A DNA stretch of 64,000 nucleotides from assembly GCF_014145665.1 (NCBI RefSeq), contig NZ_JACHTD010000007.1:116771-180770 (forward strand), given 5' to 3'. The stretch's first letter is position 1. Each line of letters opens with the position of its first letter. Of the stretch, positions 45,316 through 54,383 are shown piece after piece. The DNA is from Myroides sp. NP-2 (GTDB lineage: Bacteria > Bacteroidota > Bacteroidia > Flavobacteriales > Flavobacteriaceae). Under the pieces are notes generated by a model, which did no database searches, was not told the origin of the DNA, and saw nothing but the letters and a program-made list of their open reading frames with translations. The translations under genes and the position numbers were made by a program.

Positions 45316-48300
45316 TTATGCGTTTACTTCTTGTACGGGTTGAACGGGTAAATCCGCTTTTGTCAAGAATGAAGTTACTTCTGCATCCATTTCAGCTATT
45401 GTTTTCTTAAACAATTCGAATGCCTCGAACTTATAGATCAACAAAGGATCTTTTTGTTCGTGAACAGCTAATTGAACAGACTGTTTTAATTCGTCCATTT
45501 TTCTAAGGTGTTTCTTCCACGCCTCATCTAAAATTGACAATACAACATTCTTTTCAAAGTCGTCGATCAAACTCATACCTTCTGTTTGGTAGGCAGTTTC
45601 TAAGTTTGTCACTACGTTCATGGTTTTCATACCATCTGTAAATGGCACAACAATACGCTCGAAATTATTGTCTTGATTCTCGTAAACATTTTTGATTACT
45701 TTGAATGCTTCCGCTGCACTGCGCTGACATTTTTCGCGATAAGCAGCAAATGCTTTCTCGTATAAACGATTTGCAAGTGTTACTACGTCGTCTTTGTTGA
45801 ATTGATCCTCTGTTACTACATCGTTGATTCCAAAGTTGCGGATCATATCCATATCCAAGTTCTTGAAGTCATTCGCCAATTTGTTGCTTTCGCTGATACG
45901 CTCACATAAATCGTACATCATATTTGCGATATCTACCTTCAGACGATCTCCGAACAACGCGTGTTTTCTACGTTTGTAAATTACTTCACGTTGTGCATTC
46001 ATTACGTCATCATATTCTAATAGGCGTTTACGAATACCAAAGTTGTTCTCCTCTACTTTTTTCTGTGCTCTTTCGATAGACTTAGTCATCATCGAGTGTT
46101 GGATCACTTCTCCGTCTTCCAACCCTAATCTATCCATGATCTTCGCTACACGCTCTGAACCGAATAATCGCATAAGATTGTCTTCTAAAGACACGTAGAA
46201 CTGAGAACTTCCTGGATCTCCTTGACGTCCTGCACGACCTCTTAACTGACGGTCAACACGTCTTGAATCGTGGCGTTCTGTACCAATGATGGCTAATCCT
46301 CCTTTGTCTTTCACCTCTTGAGAAAGCTTAATATCCGTACCACGACCTGCCATATTTGTTGCAATAGTCACAATACCTGGTTTTCCTGCTTCTTCAACAA
46401 TTTGAGCCTCTTGTTTGTGTAGTTTCGCGTTTAATACGTTGTGTTGAATACCGCGCATTTTTAACGATCTACTCAACAATTCCGAAATCTCCACCGAAGT
46501 AGTACCGATTAATACCGGACGTCCTGCTTGTGATAGTTCTACAACATCGTCAATAACGGCTTTGTATTTCTCACGCACTGAACGGTAAATTTTATCTTCT
46601 TTATCCTTGCGCGCAATTCCTCTGTTGGTTGGAATTTCAACTACGTCCAATTTGTAGATTTGCAAGAACTCTCCTGCTTCTGTAATCGCCGTACCAGTCA
46701 TCCCTCCCAATTTTTTGTACATGCGGAAGTAGTTCTGTAGGGTAATCGTAGCAAAGGTTTGTGTAGCTGCTTCGATTTTTACGTTTTCTTTAGCCTCAAT
46801 CGCTTGGTGTAATCCGTCAGAATAACGACGTCCATCCATAATACGACCTGTTTGCTCGTCAACGATTAAAATTTTGTTGTCAATAACCACGTATTCCGTA
46901 TCTTTTTCAAATACAGTATAGGCTTTCAACAACTGATTTAACGTGTGAATACGCTCGCTTTTCACACCAAAATCTTGAAACAATCGCTCTTTGGCAATAG
47001 CCTCATCTTCTCTTGATAAGTTTTGGCTCTCAATACGAGCTACTTCTGTTCCAATATCCGGTAAAACGAAGAAGTTCTCATCTGTATCTTGCGATAAAAA
47101 CTTGATCCCGTTATCCGTTAATTGCACTTGATTGTTTTTCTCTTCAATTACGAAGTACAACGCCTCATCCACTTTATGCATTTCTCTATTGTTGTCTTGC
47201 ATATAGTGATTTTCCGTTTTTTGAAGCAATTGCTTCACCCCTTCTTCACTTAAGAATTTAATAAGGGCTTTATTTTTTGGTAAACTTCTGTAAGCTCTTA
47301 GCAATAAGAAACCACCTTCTTTTGTATTTCCTTCGCGGATTAATTTTTTGGCGTCTGCCAAGAAGTTATTCGCCAATTTTCGTTGAATCTCAACAAGGTT
47401 TGACACTTTTGGTTTTAGCTCGTTAAACTCATGACGATCCCCTTGTGGAACAGGACCCGAGATAATCAATGGCGTTCTAGCGTCATCGACTAATACTGAA
47501 TCGACCTCATCGACGATAGCATAGTTGTGGACACGTTGCACCAATTCTTCTGGCGTATGAGCCATATTGTCTCTCAAATAATCGAAACCAAATTCGTTAT
47601 TTGTTCCGTAAGTAATATCCGCAGCGTAAGCAGCTCTTCTACCTGGAGAGTTTGGTTGGTGATTGTCAATACAGTCTACGGTCATTCCGTGGAATTCGAA
47701 TAAAGGTGCTTTCCACTGGCTATCCCTTTTGGCAAGGTAATCATTCACAGTTACTAAGTGTACACCGTTTCCTGTCAATGCATTCAAGTATAAAGGCAAG
47801 GTAGCAACTAATGTTTTCCCTTCCCCTGTTTGCATCTCGGCAATTTTCCCTTGGTGCAATACGATACCTCCGATTAACTGAACATCGTAGTGAATCATAT
47901 CCCAAGTTACTTCTTTACCAGCTGCAGACCACTTATTGGCCCATTGGGCTTTTCCGTCAACAATGGTTACATACGGTTTGTGATCAGCAAACTCCATATC
48001 TTTTTCAGAAGCTGTAACCTCTACCGTATCGTTTTCTTTGAAACGCTTTGCAGTTTCTTTTACCACAGCAAATGCCTCAGGCAAAATGTCCATCAATACT
48101 TTTTCAGTATTGTCATACGCTTCTTTTTCTAAGCTATCAATACTTGCGTAAATAGCTTCTCTTTTATCGATATCTTGAGTCTTCTCGATTTCTTCTTTGT
48201 ACGAAGCTATTTTCGCATCTTGATCGGCTCTAGATTGTTGAATCTTCTCTTTGAAATAGATTGTCTTTGCTCTTAATTCGTCATTTGACAAAGCAGATAA

Positions 48301-48408
48301 AGACGATTCATACGTTTTAATTTTTTCAATTAGAGGCTTTATTTCCTTGATATCTCTTTCCGATTTATCGCCGACAAAAACCTTTAATATGGTATTTATA
48401 AGACTCAT
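45316..48408 (-). CDS. secA: Preprotein translocase ATPase SecA
   Basis: This 1030-residue motor drives proteins through SecYEG. Walker A is MQTGEGKTLVA, Walker B is in YAIVDEVDSVLVDDARTPLIISG (cited by DEVDS), and the second motor domain has NMAGRGTDIKL and RQLRGRAGRQGDPGSS. As in other Bacteroidota it carries an insert compared with the 901-residue E. coli protein. The C-terminus ends LPVQPVQEVNA without the zinc-binding SecB tail. It is read after a small DUF2795 gene, but a terminator lies between them. Confidence 0.97.
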   Translation of the reverse strand: MSLINTILKVFVGDKSERDIKEIKPLIEKIKTYESSLSALSNDELRAKTIYFKEKIQQSRADQDAKIASYKEEIEKTQDIDKREAIYASIDSLEKEAYDNTEKVLMDILPEAFAVVKETAKRFKENDTVEVTASEKDMEFADHKPYVTIVDGKAQWANKWSAAGKEVTWDMIHYDVQLIGGIVLHQGKIAEMQTGEGKTLVATLPLYLNALTGNGVHLVTVNDYLAKRDSQWKAPLFEFHGMTVDCIDNHQPNSPGRRAAYAADITYGTNNEFGFDYLRDNMAHTPEELVQRVHNYAIVDEVDSVLVDDARTPLIISGPVPQGDRHEFNELKPKVSNLVEIQRKLANNFLADAKKLIREGNTKEGGFLLLRAYRSLPKNKALIKFLSEEGVKQLLQKTENHYMQDNNREMHKVDEALYFVIEEKNNQVQLTDNGIKFLSQDTDENFFVLPDIGTEVARIESQNLSREDEAIAKERLFQDFGVKSERIHTLNQLLKAYTVFEKDTEYVVIDNKILIVDEQTGRIMDGRRYSDGLHQAIEAKENVKIEAATQTFATITLQNYFRMYKKLGGMTGTAITEAGEFLQIYKLDVVEIPTNRGIARKDKEDKIYRSVREKYKAVIDDVVELSQAGRPVLIGTTSVEISELLSRSLKMRGIQHNVLNAKLHKQEAQIVEEAGKPGIVTIATNMAGRGTDIKLSQEVKDKGGLAIIGTERHDSRRVDRQLRGRAGRQGDPGSSQFYVSLEDNLMRLFGSERVAKIMDRLGLEDGEVIQHSMMTKSIERAQKKVEENNFGIRKRLLEYDDVMNAQREVIYKRRKHALFGDRLKVDIANMMYDLCERISESNKLANDFKNLDMDMIRNFGINDVVTEDQFNKDDVVTLANRLYEKAFAAYREKCQRSAAEAFKVIKNVYENQDNNFERIVVPFTDGMKTMNVVTNLETAYQTEGMSLIDDFEKNVVLSILDEAWKKHLRKMDELKQSVQLAVHEQKDPLLIYKFEAFELFKKTIAEMDAEVTSFLTKADLPVQPVQEVNA

Positions 48409-48454
48409 AGGTTTATATGTTTTTTACTCTTTTTTCACTTGCTAAAATAAACAA

Positions 48455-48480
48455 AAAAAAGCCTTGTAGAAGGCTTTTTT
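48455..48480 (-). terminator. Terminator between the DUF2795 gene and secA
   Basis: An 11-bp stem (AAAAAAGCCTT with AAGGCTTTTTT) has a 4-base loop and T run on the minus strand, 6 bases after the DUF2795 stop. Confidence 0.85.
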
Positions 48481-48485
48481 CTATA

Positions 48486-48707
48486 TTAATACTCATCCTC
48501 GTTCCAAAGATAATCTTCGTCCGTAGGATAGTCTGGCCATATTTCTTCCATAGATTCATAGATTTCTCCTTCATCTTCGATGGATTGTAAGTTTTCAACT
48601 ACTTCAAGGGGCGCACCTGTTCTAATAGCGTAATCTATCAACTCATCTTTAGTCGCAGGCCATGGAGCATCACTTAAATAAGATGCCAATTCTAATGTCC
48701 AATACAT
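48486..48707 (-). CDS. DUF2795 small acidic protein
   Basis: This 73-residue protein (MYWTLELASYLSDAPWPATKDELIDYAIRTGAP, cited as its parts YLSDAPWPATKDELIDYA and RTGAP) matches the DUF2795 family, which in Bacteroidota sits next to secA. The C-terminal half is very acidic. Function is unknown. Conserved neighbourhood suggests a link with secretion or translation, but this is inference. Confidence 0.88.
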   Translation of the reverse strand: MYWTLELASYLSDAPWPATKDELIDYAIRTGAPLEVVENLQSIEDEGEIYESMEEIWPDYPTDEDYLWNEDEY

Positions 48708-48841
48708 CTCTTAACCTTTTTTAAATTTTATTGCAAAAATAAATTTTATTATGAAATAAGCAAGCTTTTTTCATAGTATTTCACTAAGTTTAAAGAACGT
48801 CTTGCTTTTTTCACAACAAAAAATCGCGGAATTCAGTGGGT

Positions 48842-49417
48842 TTACCCCTGTTTTTCAGGCATCCATTTTACTTCCTCTACACTTAAGTCAAAAGTCAACT
48901 TTCGTGCCAACACAAAAAGATAGTCAGAAAGTCGGTTGATATACATCAAAATTTCTGCTTCTACCGCTTCTTCTTGGCTTAACTGTACTGACAAGCGTTC
49001 TGCTCTACGACAAACACAACGCGCAATATGACAGAATGACACAATTGTATGACCACCTGGTAAAATAAAATGTGTCATAGGAGGCAAATCTTGCTCCATA
49101 CGATCGATTTCACGCTCTAAAGCATCGACAGTTTCAGCGGTTATTTTCGGGATATTTAGGCGTTCTTTGCCGTTTTTTAAACGTGCTTTTTGGGGATCTG
49201 TCGCCAACATAGCTCCTAAAGTAAATAGATCGTGCTGAATAGCGAGTAAAGCTTGTTGTTCTAGGTCAGGAATATCCTGATCGCGAATCAAGCCAATATA
49301 AGCGTTCAATTCGTCTATGGTGCCGTAGGATTCAATTCGAATATGATCTTTAGGAACTCGTGTTCCCCCGAATAAAGCCGTAGTCCCTCCGTCGCCAGTC
49401 TTGGTGTATATTTTCAT
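48842..49417 (-). CDS. PduO-type cob(I)alamin adenosyltransferase
   Basis: This 191-residue enzyme makes adenosylcobalamin from cob(I)alamin and ATP. The ATP-binding N-terminus is MKIYTKTGDGGTTALFGG and the C-terminal helix holds RCVCRRAERLSV, both family marks. I use the ATG at 49417; a TTG seven codons earlier is in frame but the conserved family start is at MKIYTKTGD. It is the only cobalamin gene in the window. Confidence 0.95.
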   Translation of the reverse strand: MKIYTKTGDGGTTALFGGTRVPKDHIRIESYGTIDELNAYIGLIRDQDIPDLEQQALLAIQHDLFTLGAMLATDPQKARLKNGKERLNIPKITAETVDALEREIDRMEQDLPPMTHFILPGGHTIVSFCHIARCVCRRAERLSVQLSQEEAVEAEILMYINRLSDYLFVLARKLTFDLSVEEVKWMPEKQG

Positions 49418-49481
49418 TTTAACAGTTGTTTGATCCAACGAGCAAAATACAATACTTTGGGTAAACTAACGCGTCTTTCTT

Positions 49482-50174
49482 CTATTTTATTCGCTGATCA
49501 CTTTCGATAACCCCATCGCGCAAGCGAATAATGCGGTGGGCGTGCGCTGCGATATCTTCCTCATGGGTCACGAGAATCACTGTATTGCCTTTGCTGTGAA
49601 TTTCGTCGAATAACGCCATAATTTCAATAGAGGTTTTCGTATCTAAATTTCCCGTAGGTTCATCGGCTAAGATAATAGAGGGATTGTTGACTAATGCACG
49701 TGCCACAGCTACACGCTGTCTTTGTCCACCAGAGAGTTGATTGGGGTGGTGATCCATGCGATCCCCTAAGCCCACCATATGCAAAACAGAAGTAGCGCGT
49801 TCCTTGCGCTCATCTTTCGATTTTCCAGCATAAATCATCGGTAAAGCCACGTTGTCCAAAGCCGTAGTACGCGGCATCAAGTTGAAGGTTTGAAAAACAA
49901 AACCAATGTCTTTGTTGCGAATTTCTGCCAATTGATCATCATCTAATCGACTGACGTCCTTGCCATTTAAACTATAATAACCCGAAGTAGGCGTATCCAA
50001 ACAACCTAAAATGTTCATCAACGTAGATTTACCCGATCCTGAAGGCCCCATCAAAGCGACGTAATCTCCCTTTTCAATTTGTAAATTCACCCCTTTCAAG
50101 ACTTTTACCGTCTCAGATCCCATTTTGAAGTCGCGCTTAATATCCTGGATATCAATAATTAATTCTTTAGACAT
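49482..50174 (-). CDS. LolD/MacB-type ABC transporter ATPase
   Basis: This 230-residue ATPase starts at [16 protein letters not shown] (50174); earlier Met codons at 50195 and 50216 are possible. It has Walker A (GPSGSGKST), [14 protein letters not shown], Walker B ([12 protein letters not shown]) and the LDxxQ-type loop region [13 protein letters not shown] typical of the LolD/MacB/FtsE group. It would power lipoprotein release or efflux. The permease gene is not adjacent. Confidence 0.92.
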   Translation of the reverse strand: MSKELIIDIQDIKRDFKMGSETVKVLKGVNLQIEKGDYVALMGPSGSGKSTLMNILGCLDTPTSGYYSLNGKDVSRLDDDQLAEIRNKDIGFVFQTFNLMPRTTALDNVALPMIYAGKSKDERKERATSVLHMVGLGDRMDHHPNQLSGGQRQRVAVARALVNNPSIILADEPTGNLDTKTSIEIMALFDEIHSKGNTVILVTHEEDIAAHAHRIIRLRDGVIESDQRIK

Positions 50175-50220
50175 AATCCTCGTATTTTCTTTCATATAAG
50201 TGTCTAAAAACGTCATTTTG

Positions 50221-50757
50221 TTACACGCGCAACAAACGGAATATGCGGTCCGGTTGTAAACGCAAGGTAAAATGCTGTTTCAGCTGTTCTTTTCGCTTGA
50301 AAGCCACTCCGAAATAATAGAAATCTAAAGTTACAATCATTTCTTCGGATGCCACTACTTCTTGCCAATATTTTTCGACGGATGCCTCCTTCCCTCTTCG
50401 ATCGATGATCCAAAACGAATCATTGTGTAGCAAAGAGCTAACCGTAGCTATACTAGGCCAAGATGACGCTGTTGTACCATTGAAAATAAGACAATCATAG
50501 GGCGTCGTAGATTCGCGTTGAAAAACAACCATATCTCGGTTGGTCTTTGTGCTCAAAGCTTGTTTATCTAGTACCCCAATATAGTGCGGCTCAAAGTACA
50601 CAAGCAAACGGTCAATGAACTGCTGCTTTCGCGATTGCCCTTTCCAACGACGATCCGAAGGATAGAGTCCACGAGTCAGTAAATTAAACACAAAAGGCGA
50701 ATGTGTGCCGTGTTCGTTATTTGCAGTAAACCAAAATTGAAGGTAATCGAGAATCAT
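50221..50757 (-). CDS. Degenerate SAM-methyltransferase-like protein
   Basis: This protein of about 178 residues starts at [24 protein letters not shown], the family start of a Flavobacteriia methyltransferase-like group. The C-terminal half ([16 protein letters not shown] and [17 protein letters not shown] with HFTLRL) also fits that group. The middle, where the SAM-binding Gly-rich loop is expected, is short and lacks a GxGxG motif. The usual acidic pair at the metal/catalytic site reads DRR. It may be a non-catalytic remnant or a specialised form. The stop is 47 bases before the ABC ATPase start. Confidence 0.55.
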   Translation of the reverse strand: MILDYLQFWFTANNEHGTHSPFVFNLLTRGLYPSDRRWKGQSRKQQFIDRLLVYFEPHYIGVLDKQALSTKTNRDMVVFQRESTTPYDCLIFNGTTASSWPSIATVSSLLHNDSFWIIDRRGKEASVEKYWQEVVASEEMIVTLDFYYFGVAFKRKEQLKQHFTLRLQPDRIFRLLRV

Positions 50758-50871
50758 AAGGCAAACAATTATTCGTTGTCGCATAAAAATCTTGCACGAC
50801 AAAGGTAATTGTTCCTTTGGGTAATTGAGGTCATTACATAAAACATTTCACATAAAATGCTCAAATTATAT

Positions 50872-50902
50872 AAAAAACCCTACACAAATGTGCAGGGTTT
50901 TC
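50872..50902. repeat. Hairpin direct repeat, copy 1
   Basis: AAAACCCTACACA / TGTGCAGGGTTTT forms a terminator-like hairpin that recurs with one base change 409 bases downstream (51281-51311), in the same orientation. Confidence 0.85.
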
Positions 50903-50990
50903 CGATGCTACGGATTTGTCATTCCTGCCTTCATCTATTCAATCTAACGCACGGATTGCCACGCGATCGGGTTCCTATAGGTAGATAGGT

Positions 50991-51093
50991 AAGGGTTTGT
51001 AAGGGGTTTGTAAGGGGTTTGTAAAGGGTTTGTAAGGCAAAATGGCCTAAAACCCTTGTAAACACTAACTATCCCCTTACAAACCCTTTACAA
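50991..51093. repeat. 11-mer tandem array with inverted copies
   Basis: Four tandem units of AAGGGGTTTGT type (50991-51034) are followed about 40 bases later by the inverted complement (51072-51093), so the whole region can fold back on itself. Confidence 0.8.
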
Positions 51094-51234
51094 GTGCTTT
51101 TCCCACCTGTGTCAAAATACTTAAATTCAACTGGTTATGATTTTATTATTTCGGAAAATAATGGAAAAGAGCTCTTTTTTATCCAAAAAGTGGAAGAAAA
51201 CGGAAGAGGGTATTGCAAGTTACATTCGACTTGG

Positions 51235-51269
51235 TCCGATGGTGCGGATTGCAAATCCGAACCATCGGA
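51235..51269. repeat. REP-like palindrome
   Basis: TCCGATGGT-g-CGGATT / AATCCG-a-ACCATCGGA is a 15-bp stem with one internal mismatch and a 3-base loop. GC-rich palindromes of this CGGATT...AATCCG form recur in Bacteroidota genomes, which is recalled knowledge and not tested here. Confidence 0.75.
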
Positions 51270-51280
51270 GCATTGCATAA

Positions 51281-51311
51281 AAAAAACCCTACACAAATGT
51301 GTAGGGTTTTC
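51281..51311. repeat. Hairpin direct repeat, copy 2
   Basis: The second copy of the 50872-50902 hairpin, with T for C at one position, making the stem perfect. Confidence 0.85.
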
Positions 51312-51458
51312 TTTGTTGTGACGATGACAGGATTACTTTGTTTTAAAGTAACTTATTAGTATTTAGCTATTTGTGTTTTTAATATATCTATTTTGCACGA
51401 TTTTTGCCCGCAGAAAATATAATTAATATTGCTCTTATTAGTTATAAATAAACAAATG

Positions 51459-51674
51459 TTACTGTTTATTAGTTATGCTTAATTCGCATTGTAAAGCTTT
51501 TAAGAATAACTCTAAAGTGTCTAAAGAGAACGACCTCTTTCCGCTTTCGTAATTTGATATTTGAGCCTTTTTTGCAGGATCTCCCCAAATTAATACAGCA
51601 AGCTCTTCCATAGTTAAACCAAGTTCAATTCTACGAGCTTTTAATTTTAAGGCAATTTCTTCTTTTAACGACAT
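51459..51674 (-). CDS. XRE-family helix-turn-helix regulator
   Basis: This 71-residue protein starts at MSLKEEIALKLKARRIELGL (51674); the longer frame to 51728 would translate the shared leader motif and is unlikely. The helix-turn-helix reads LTMEELAVLIWGDPAKKAQISNYESGKRS (in two parts: LTMEELAVLIWG, AQISNYESGKRS). It is the last gene of the leftward phage-like block and may be its regulator. Confidence 0.85.
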   Translation of the reverse strand: MSLKEEIALKLKARRIELGLTMEELAVLIWGDPAKKAQISNYESGKRSFSLDTLELFLKALQCELSITNKQ

Positions 51675-51700
51675 AATTTTAATATTTTTGTAATTGCAAA

Positions 51701-51760
51701 TTTTAATAGGGTTAAAATTAGCAGACATGTTTCCCAGCGATGTGTGGTAACTCGCTGGGA
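51701..51760 (-). promoter_or_regulatory. Hairpin plus TAACCCTATTAAA leader, copy (a)
   Basis: The minus strand has a 9-bp hairpin (TCCCAGCGA with TCGCTGGGA, 51732-51760) with GTTACCAC in its loop. The leader motif TTTTAACCCTATTAAAA (51701-51718) follows. It is one of five related copies in this block. Confidence 0.65.
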
Positions 51761-51850
51761 TTTTTTTATTGAGTAAATCTAAAGATTATTTTTTAATTCG
51801 TAATGTAGAAAATAATAAAAGCAGTTTATTGACTTGCTAAGGTCTTTGGT

Positions 51851-53137
51851 TTATACTTGATAGTGTATCTTTTCTATTCTGTGTTTATTGTTGTTTAGTA
51901 GATTAATAATTTCATCATGATGTTTAGATGATTTATTGTGTAAACCTCTTGACTGAACAATTTGCATTTTATTTAAGTCTAGTTCAATTGTTTCTACACT
52001 TAAACCGTTTATTTCTGCCTTTAGAATAAGCGAATTTTCTTTATTATAGTATTTGTTAGATAATATACAATGTTTATGTATTTCAGCTTCTTTTGTAAAA
52101 TCTTCTATAGATTTCAAAGGAACTATTTTTATACCTTTTCCTTTTATCTCGAGATTAAAGAATTTTCCTTTTTCTTCTTTGAATTTTTTAAGTGCTTCTG
52201 CATCTTCTAGAGCCTGTTGTATTGCTTTTTGTCTTATGCGTTTAGTTTCTTCTTTATCTCTTTTTCGTTGTACTACTTTTAAAACTTTATCGTGTTCTTT
52301 ATGTAAGTTTTTAGGGCAAACAATAATTGGATTGCTTAGGTCTTTTCCGAGTTCTTTTACTAGCTGTAAATAATCTCTATAGATATCTGCTTCTTTTATT
52401 TTATACTTGTGGCGGATGCAAATTTTTAAAGCTTTCCAAAATTCACGTATTTCGTTATCTTGAAACCTTTGAAAAACATTGTGGTAATTTGCTTTTAATA
52501 AGGTTTCAGCTTGTGGCATTCTTCTAGCTGTTAAGTATGTAGTTTCTAATGAACCAACTATTTTATGCGTAATTCCGTATTTAACATATTCGTCTTTAAA
52601 CTTTGAATTTTTGCAGTATAATTGGATATAAGGCTCATATTTCTTCCAATAAGTTTCCTGTCTAATCTCTAAGTTTCCACTAAAGCAGTAAGGTGTTTCA
52701 AGCCTTGCGTAAATTACTTTTTTACCTTTTTCTTCGTACCAATTTTGACAAATTTCATTAAAGTAAAATCGTGGCTTTTCTCCTTTTTTGCAGTATTTAG
52801 CGAGTTCAAAAATTCGAACTACTTGAAAGTTGTAATTATCATATTTTACAATTTCTGTAAAACCAAAAATTTGATATCTAGTGTTTAATGTTCTTTTGTT
52901 GGAAGCTTCAATATTTAATTTAGCTTTGCAATTTGGACAAATAATACTTTTCTTCTTGCCTAACAAGTTAACGTCAATATCGTTTCCACATTCTAAGCAA
53001 AACGCTTTGTTTTTAGTTCTGTAACAATACTTTTTAAATAAACCTTCAAAAGCATATTGTTTTTGCTCTTCTGTAATGGTTGATAATCTATTTTGTAAGA
53101 AATCAACTGCAATTTGAATTTTTGTTCTTGGTTTCAT
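51851..53137 (-). CDS. PcfJ-like protein
   Basis: This 428-residue protein has an N-terminal zinc ribbon (C47/C50 and C67/C70, in FCLECGND and IICPNCKA). The C-terminal PcfJ-like domain contains KHCILSNKYYNKENSLILKAE and IVQSRGLHNKSSKHH. The family is named after a gene of the enterococcal conjugative plasmid pCF10 and is common in phages and mobile elements. Its biochemical role is unknown. It lies 3 bases after the PcfK-like gene, the usual partner. Confidence 0.85.
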   Translation of the reverse strand: MKPRTKIQIAVDFLQNRLSTITEEQKQYAFEGLFKKYCYRTKNKAFCLECGNDIDVNLLGKKKSIICPNCKAKLNIEASNKRTLNTRYQIFGFTEIVKYDNYNFQVVRIFELAKYCKKGEKPRFYFNEICQNWYEEKGKKVIYARLETPYCFSGNLEIRQETYWKKYEPYIQLYCKNSKFKDEYVKYGITHKIVGSLETTYLTARRMPQAETLLKANYHNVFQRFQDNEIREFWKALKICIRHKYKIKEADIYRDYLQLVKELGKDLSNPIIVCPKNLHKEHDKVLKVVQRKRDKEETKRIRQKAIQQALEDAEALKKFKEEKGKFFNLEIKGKGIKIVPLKSIEDFTKEAEIHKHCILSNKYYNKENSLILKAEINGLSVETIELDLNKMQIVQSRGLHNKSSKHHDEIINLLNNNKHRIEKIHYQV

Positions 53138-53140
53138 AGA

Positions 53141-53515
53141 TTATAGATTAAGTTCCATTTGAATTTGAGTGTTGTCTGTTTTTTTAACTTGCTTTGGTTG
53201 GGGTTTAACAGTTTTTATTGGCTCGGTTGTTTTTTGGGGTTTAACTTCTTCTTTATGATTAACTACAACTTTACAAGAAATTTTCTTACCAATTTTAATA
53301 TCATCTTCATCATAGTAATGCACAGCCATTGAAAAAATTTCATCATCTGCAAAGCCGTTGCAACCAGATTCTTTAACTTGGTTTAAAATATATGTGATGC
53401 AGTCGTCTATATTTTTATTTTCCTTTGCGTAAGTTGTTGCAAAAAGAGTATCATTTTTTGCCCTGTTATCTAAATGACTTTTAATAATATTTGTAAATGT
53501 GTTTGATGCTTTCAT
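53141..53515 (-). CDS. PcfK-like protein
   Basis: This 124-residue protein starts at MKASNTFTNIIKSHLDNRA (53515), directly behind the shared leader motif. The conserved N-terminal helices and CNGFADDEIFSMAVHYYDED match PcfK. The C-terminus is a Lys/Pro/Thr-rich tail ending QMELNL. It is the standard partner of PcfJ, and the two genes are 3 bases apart. Confidence 0.85.
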   Translation of the reverse strand: MKASNTFTNIIKSHLDNRAKNDTLFATTYAKENKNIDDCITYILNQVKESGCNGFADDEIFSMAVHYYDEDDIKIGKKISCKVVVNHKEEVKPQKTTEPIKTVKPQPKQVKKTDNTQIQMELNL

Positions 53516-53562
53516 GTGTGGTAAATTTAATAGGGTTAGAGAAGTGCCCACATTGGGCACTT
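53516..53562 (-). promoter_or_regulatory. Hairpin plus TAACCCTATTAAA leader, copy (b)
   Basis: The hairpin AAGTGCCC/GGGCACTT (53542-53562) is followed by TAACCCTATTAAATTTACCACAC and the PcfK-like start codon. The motif is 53523-53538. Confidence 0.65.
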
Positions 53563-53568
53563 ATATTT

Positions 53569-54210
53569 TTAGTTCCAAAGTCTTTTTGCTATTTCAAACT
53601 TTTTGGTAAGTTCGTTTACTTCTTTCTTTGCATAAGTAAGAGAGAAAGAGTGTGTTCTCTCGTATTTGCCACTTTTTAAACCTTCATGCCTTTCTTTTGC
53701 TTCTTCTAGTTTATACTCATAGTATTCTAAACTTTCGGGCATTGATAAATTAATTTCATTGGCTTTACTTTCCCAATACTCAGCTTTACTTAAATAATCG
53801 TTTGCTTTTTCTGAAAATTCAACACTTTTGCCCATCCTATTCCAATTTCTTTCAATAAGTGCGCGGTGTCTTTTTTCGCTATGATGCCCAATTTTAATTG
53901 GTTCAGCTAATACAAGAAAGTCGTGCCCTTCTTTTGAAGCTTCGTAATACTCTGTACTTTTCTTTTCTGCTGAATTTGCCCAATTTTCATATTTAGTAGC
54001 TTTGTTTTTTGCTCTTTCTTGAATATTAAAACCATCAGCACGAACAAAAGAATAAAAGTAAAAACCATCTTTTGTATAGATTAAGTTGTATATAATTACT
54101 TCGTTTTCCTTTCCGTATTTAGTGGTTAGTTTTATTAAGCTTCCTTTTTCGTGTTGTTCTGTTGTTTTCGCTAAAAAAACATTTGGACAGTATTTACTGT
54201 AAGTATTCAT
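53569..54210 (-). CDS. DUF3560 domain protein
   Basis: This 213-residue protein contains the DUF3560 core PIKIGHHSEKRHRALIERNW and the following EFSEKANDYLSKAEYW. The rest is helical and rich in Lys/Glu. DUF3560 proteins are found in phages, plasmids and conjugative elements, and their function is not established. It sits between the micro-ORF and the PcfK-like gene in the leftward block. Confidence 0.8.
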   Translation of the reverse strand: MNTYSKYCPNVFLAKTTEQHEKGSLIKLTTKYGKENEVIIYNLIYTKDGFYFYSFVRADGFNIQERAKNKATKYENWANSAEKKSTEYYEASKEGHDFLVLAEPIKIGHHSEKRHRALIERNWNRMGKSVEFSEKANDYLSKAEYWESKANEINLSMPESLEYYEYKLEEAKERHEGLKSGKYERTHSFSLTYAKKEVNELTKKFEIAKRLWN

Positions 54211-54211
54211 T

Positions 54212-54236
54212 GTGGTAAAATTTATAGGGTTAAAAA
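54212..54236 (-). promoter_or_regulatory. TAACCCTATAAA leader, copy (c)
   Basis: TTTTAACCCTATAAATTTTA then CCACA and ATG of the DUF3560 gene, nearly the same layout as copy (b). It overlaps the end of the micro-ORF. Confidence 0.65.
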
Positions 54237-54325
54237 AATATTCTTGATACTTGAAAAGTGAAGTAAACTATTGCAAAAGCTATAAATCTGTAAGTTATGC
54301 GCTTGCTGTGTGCGGTATTTTTCAT
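54230..54325 (-). CDS. Possible 31-residue membrane peptide
   Basis: This small frame begins at an ATG placed directly after leader copy (d), as in the neighbouring genes. The peptide starts MKNTAHSKRITYR and continues with a hydrophobic stretch (FIAFAIVYFTFQVSRIFF), so a single membrane segment is likely. Its stop lies in leader copy (c). The only support is position and hydrophobic pattern, hence the low score. Confidence 0.35.
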   Translation of the reverse strand: MKNTAHSKRITYRFIAFAIVYFTFQVSRIFF

Positions 54326-54378
54326 TTTTAATAGGGTTAAAATACAGCCCTTACATTGTGGTAAATTGTAAGGGCTGT
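54325..54378 (-). promoter_or_regulatory. Hairpin plus TAACCCTATTAAA leader, copy (d)
   Basis: A 12-bp hairpin (ACAGCCCTTACA with TGTAAGGGCTGT, 54344-54378) just after the J-domain gene holds TTTACCACAATG in its loop region. ATTTTAACCCTATTAAAA (54325-54343) follows. Confidence 0.65.
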
Positions 54379-54383
54379 TAATG

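Larger units (their letters stand above)
50758..51458. other. Repeat-rich intergenic region at the island edge
   Basis: No convincing gene is found in 700 bases. It holds two near-identical hairpins (50872-50902 and 51281-51311), a short tandem and inverted 11-mer array (50991-51093) and a large palindrome (51235-51269), each listed separately. A 76-codon forward frame from GTG 51094 runs through the palindromes and is not accepted. This is the border between core-type and accessory DNA. Confidence 0.6.

Noticed and set aside
50991..51093. Possible CRISPR array
   Set aside because: Units are 11 bases, contiguous without spacers, and there are no cas genes.
51094..51321. A 75-residue forward frame from GTG
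   Set aside because: It reads through the REP-like palindrome and the hairpin repeat; no family and no ribosome-binding signal.
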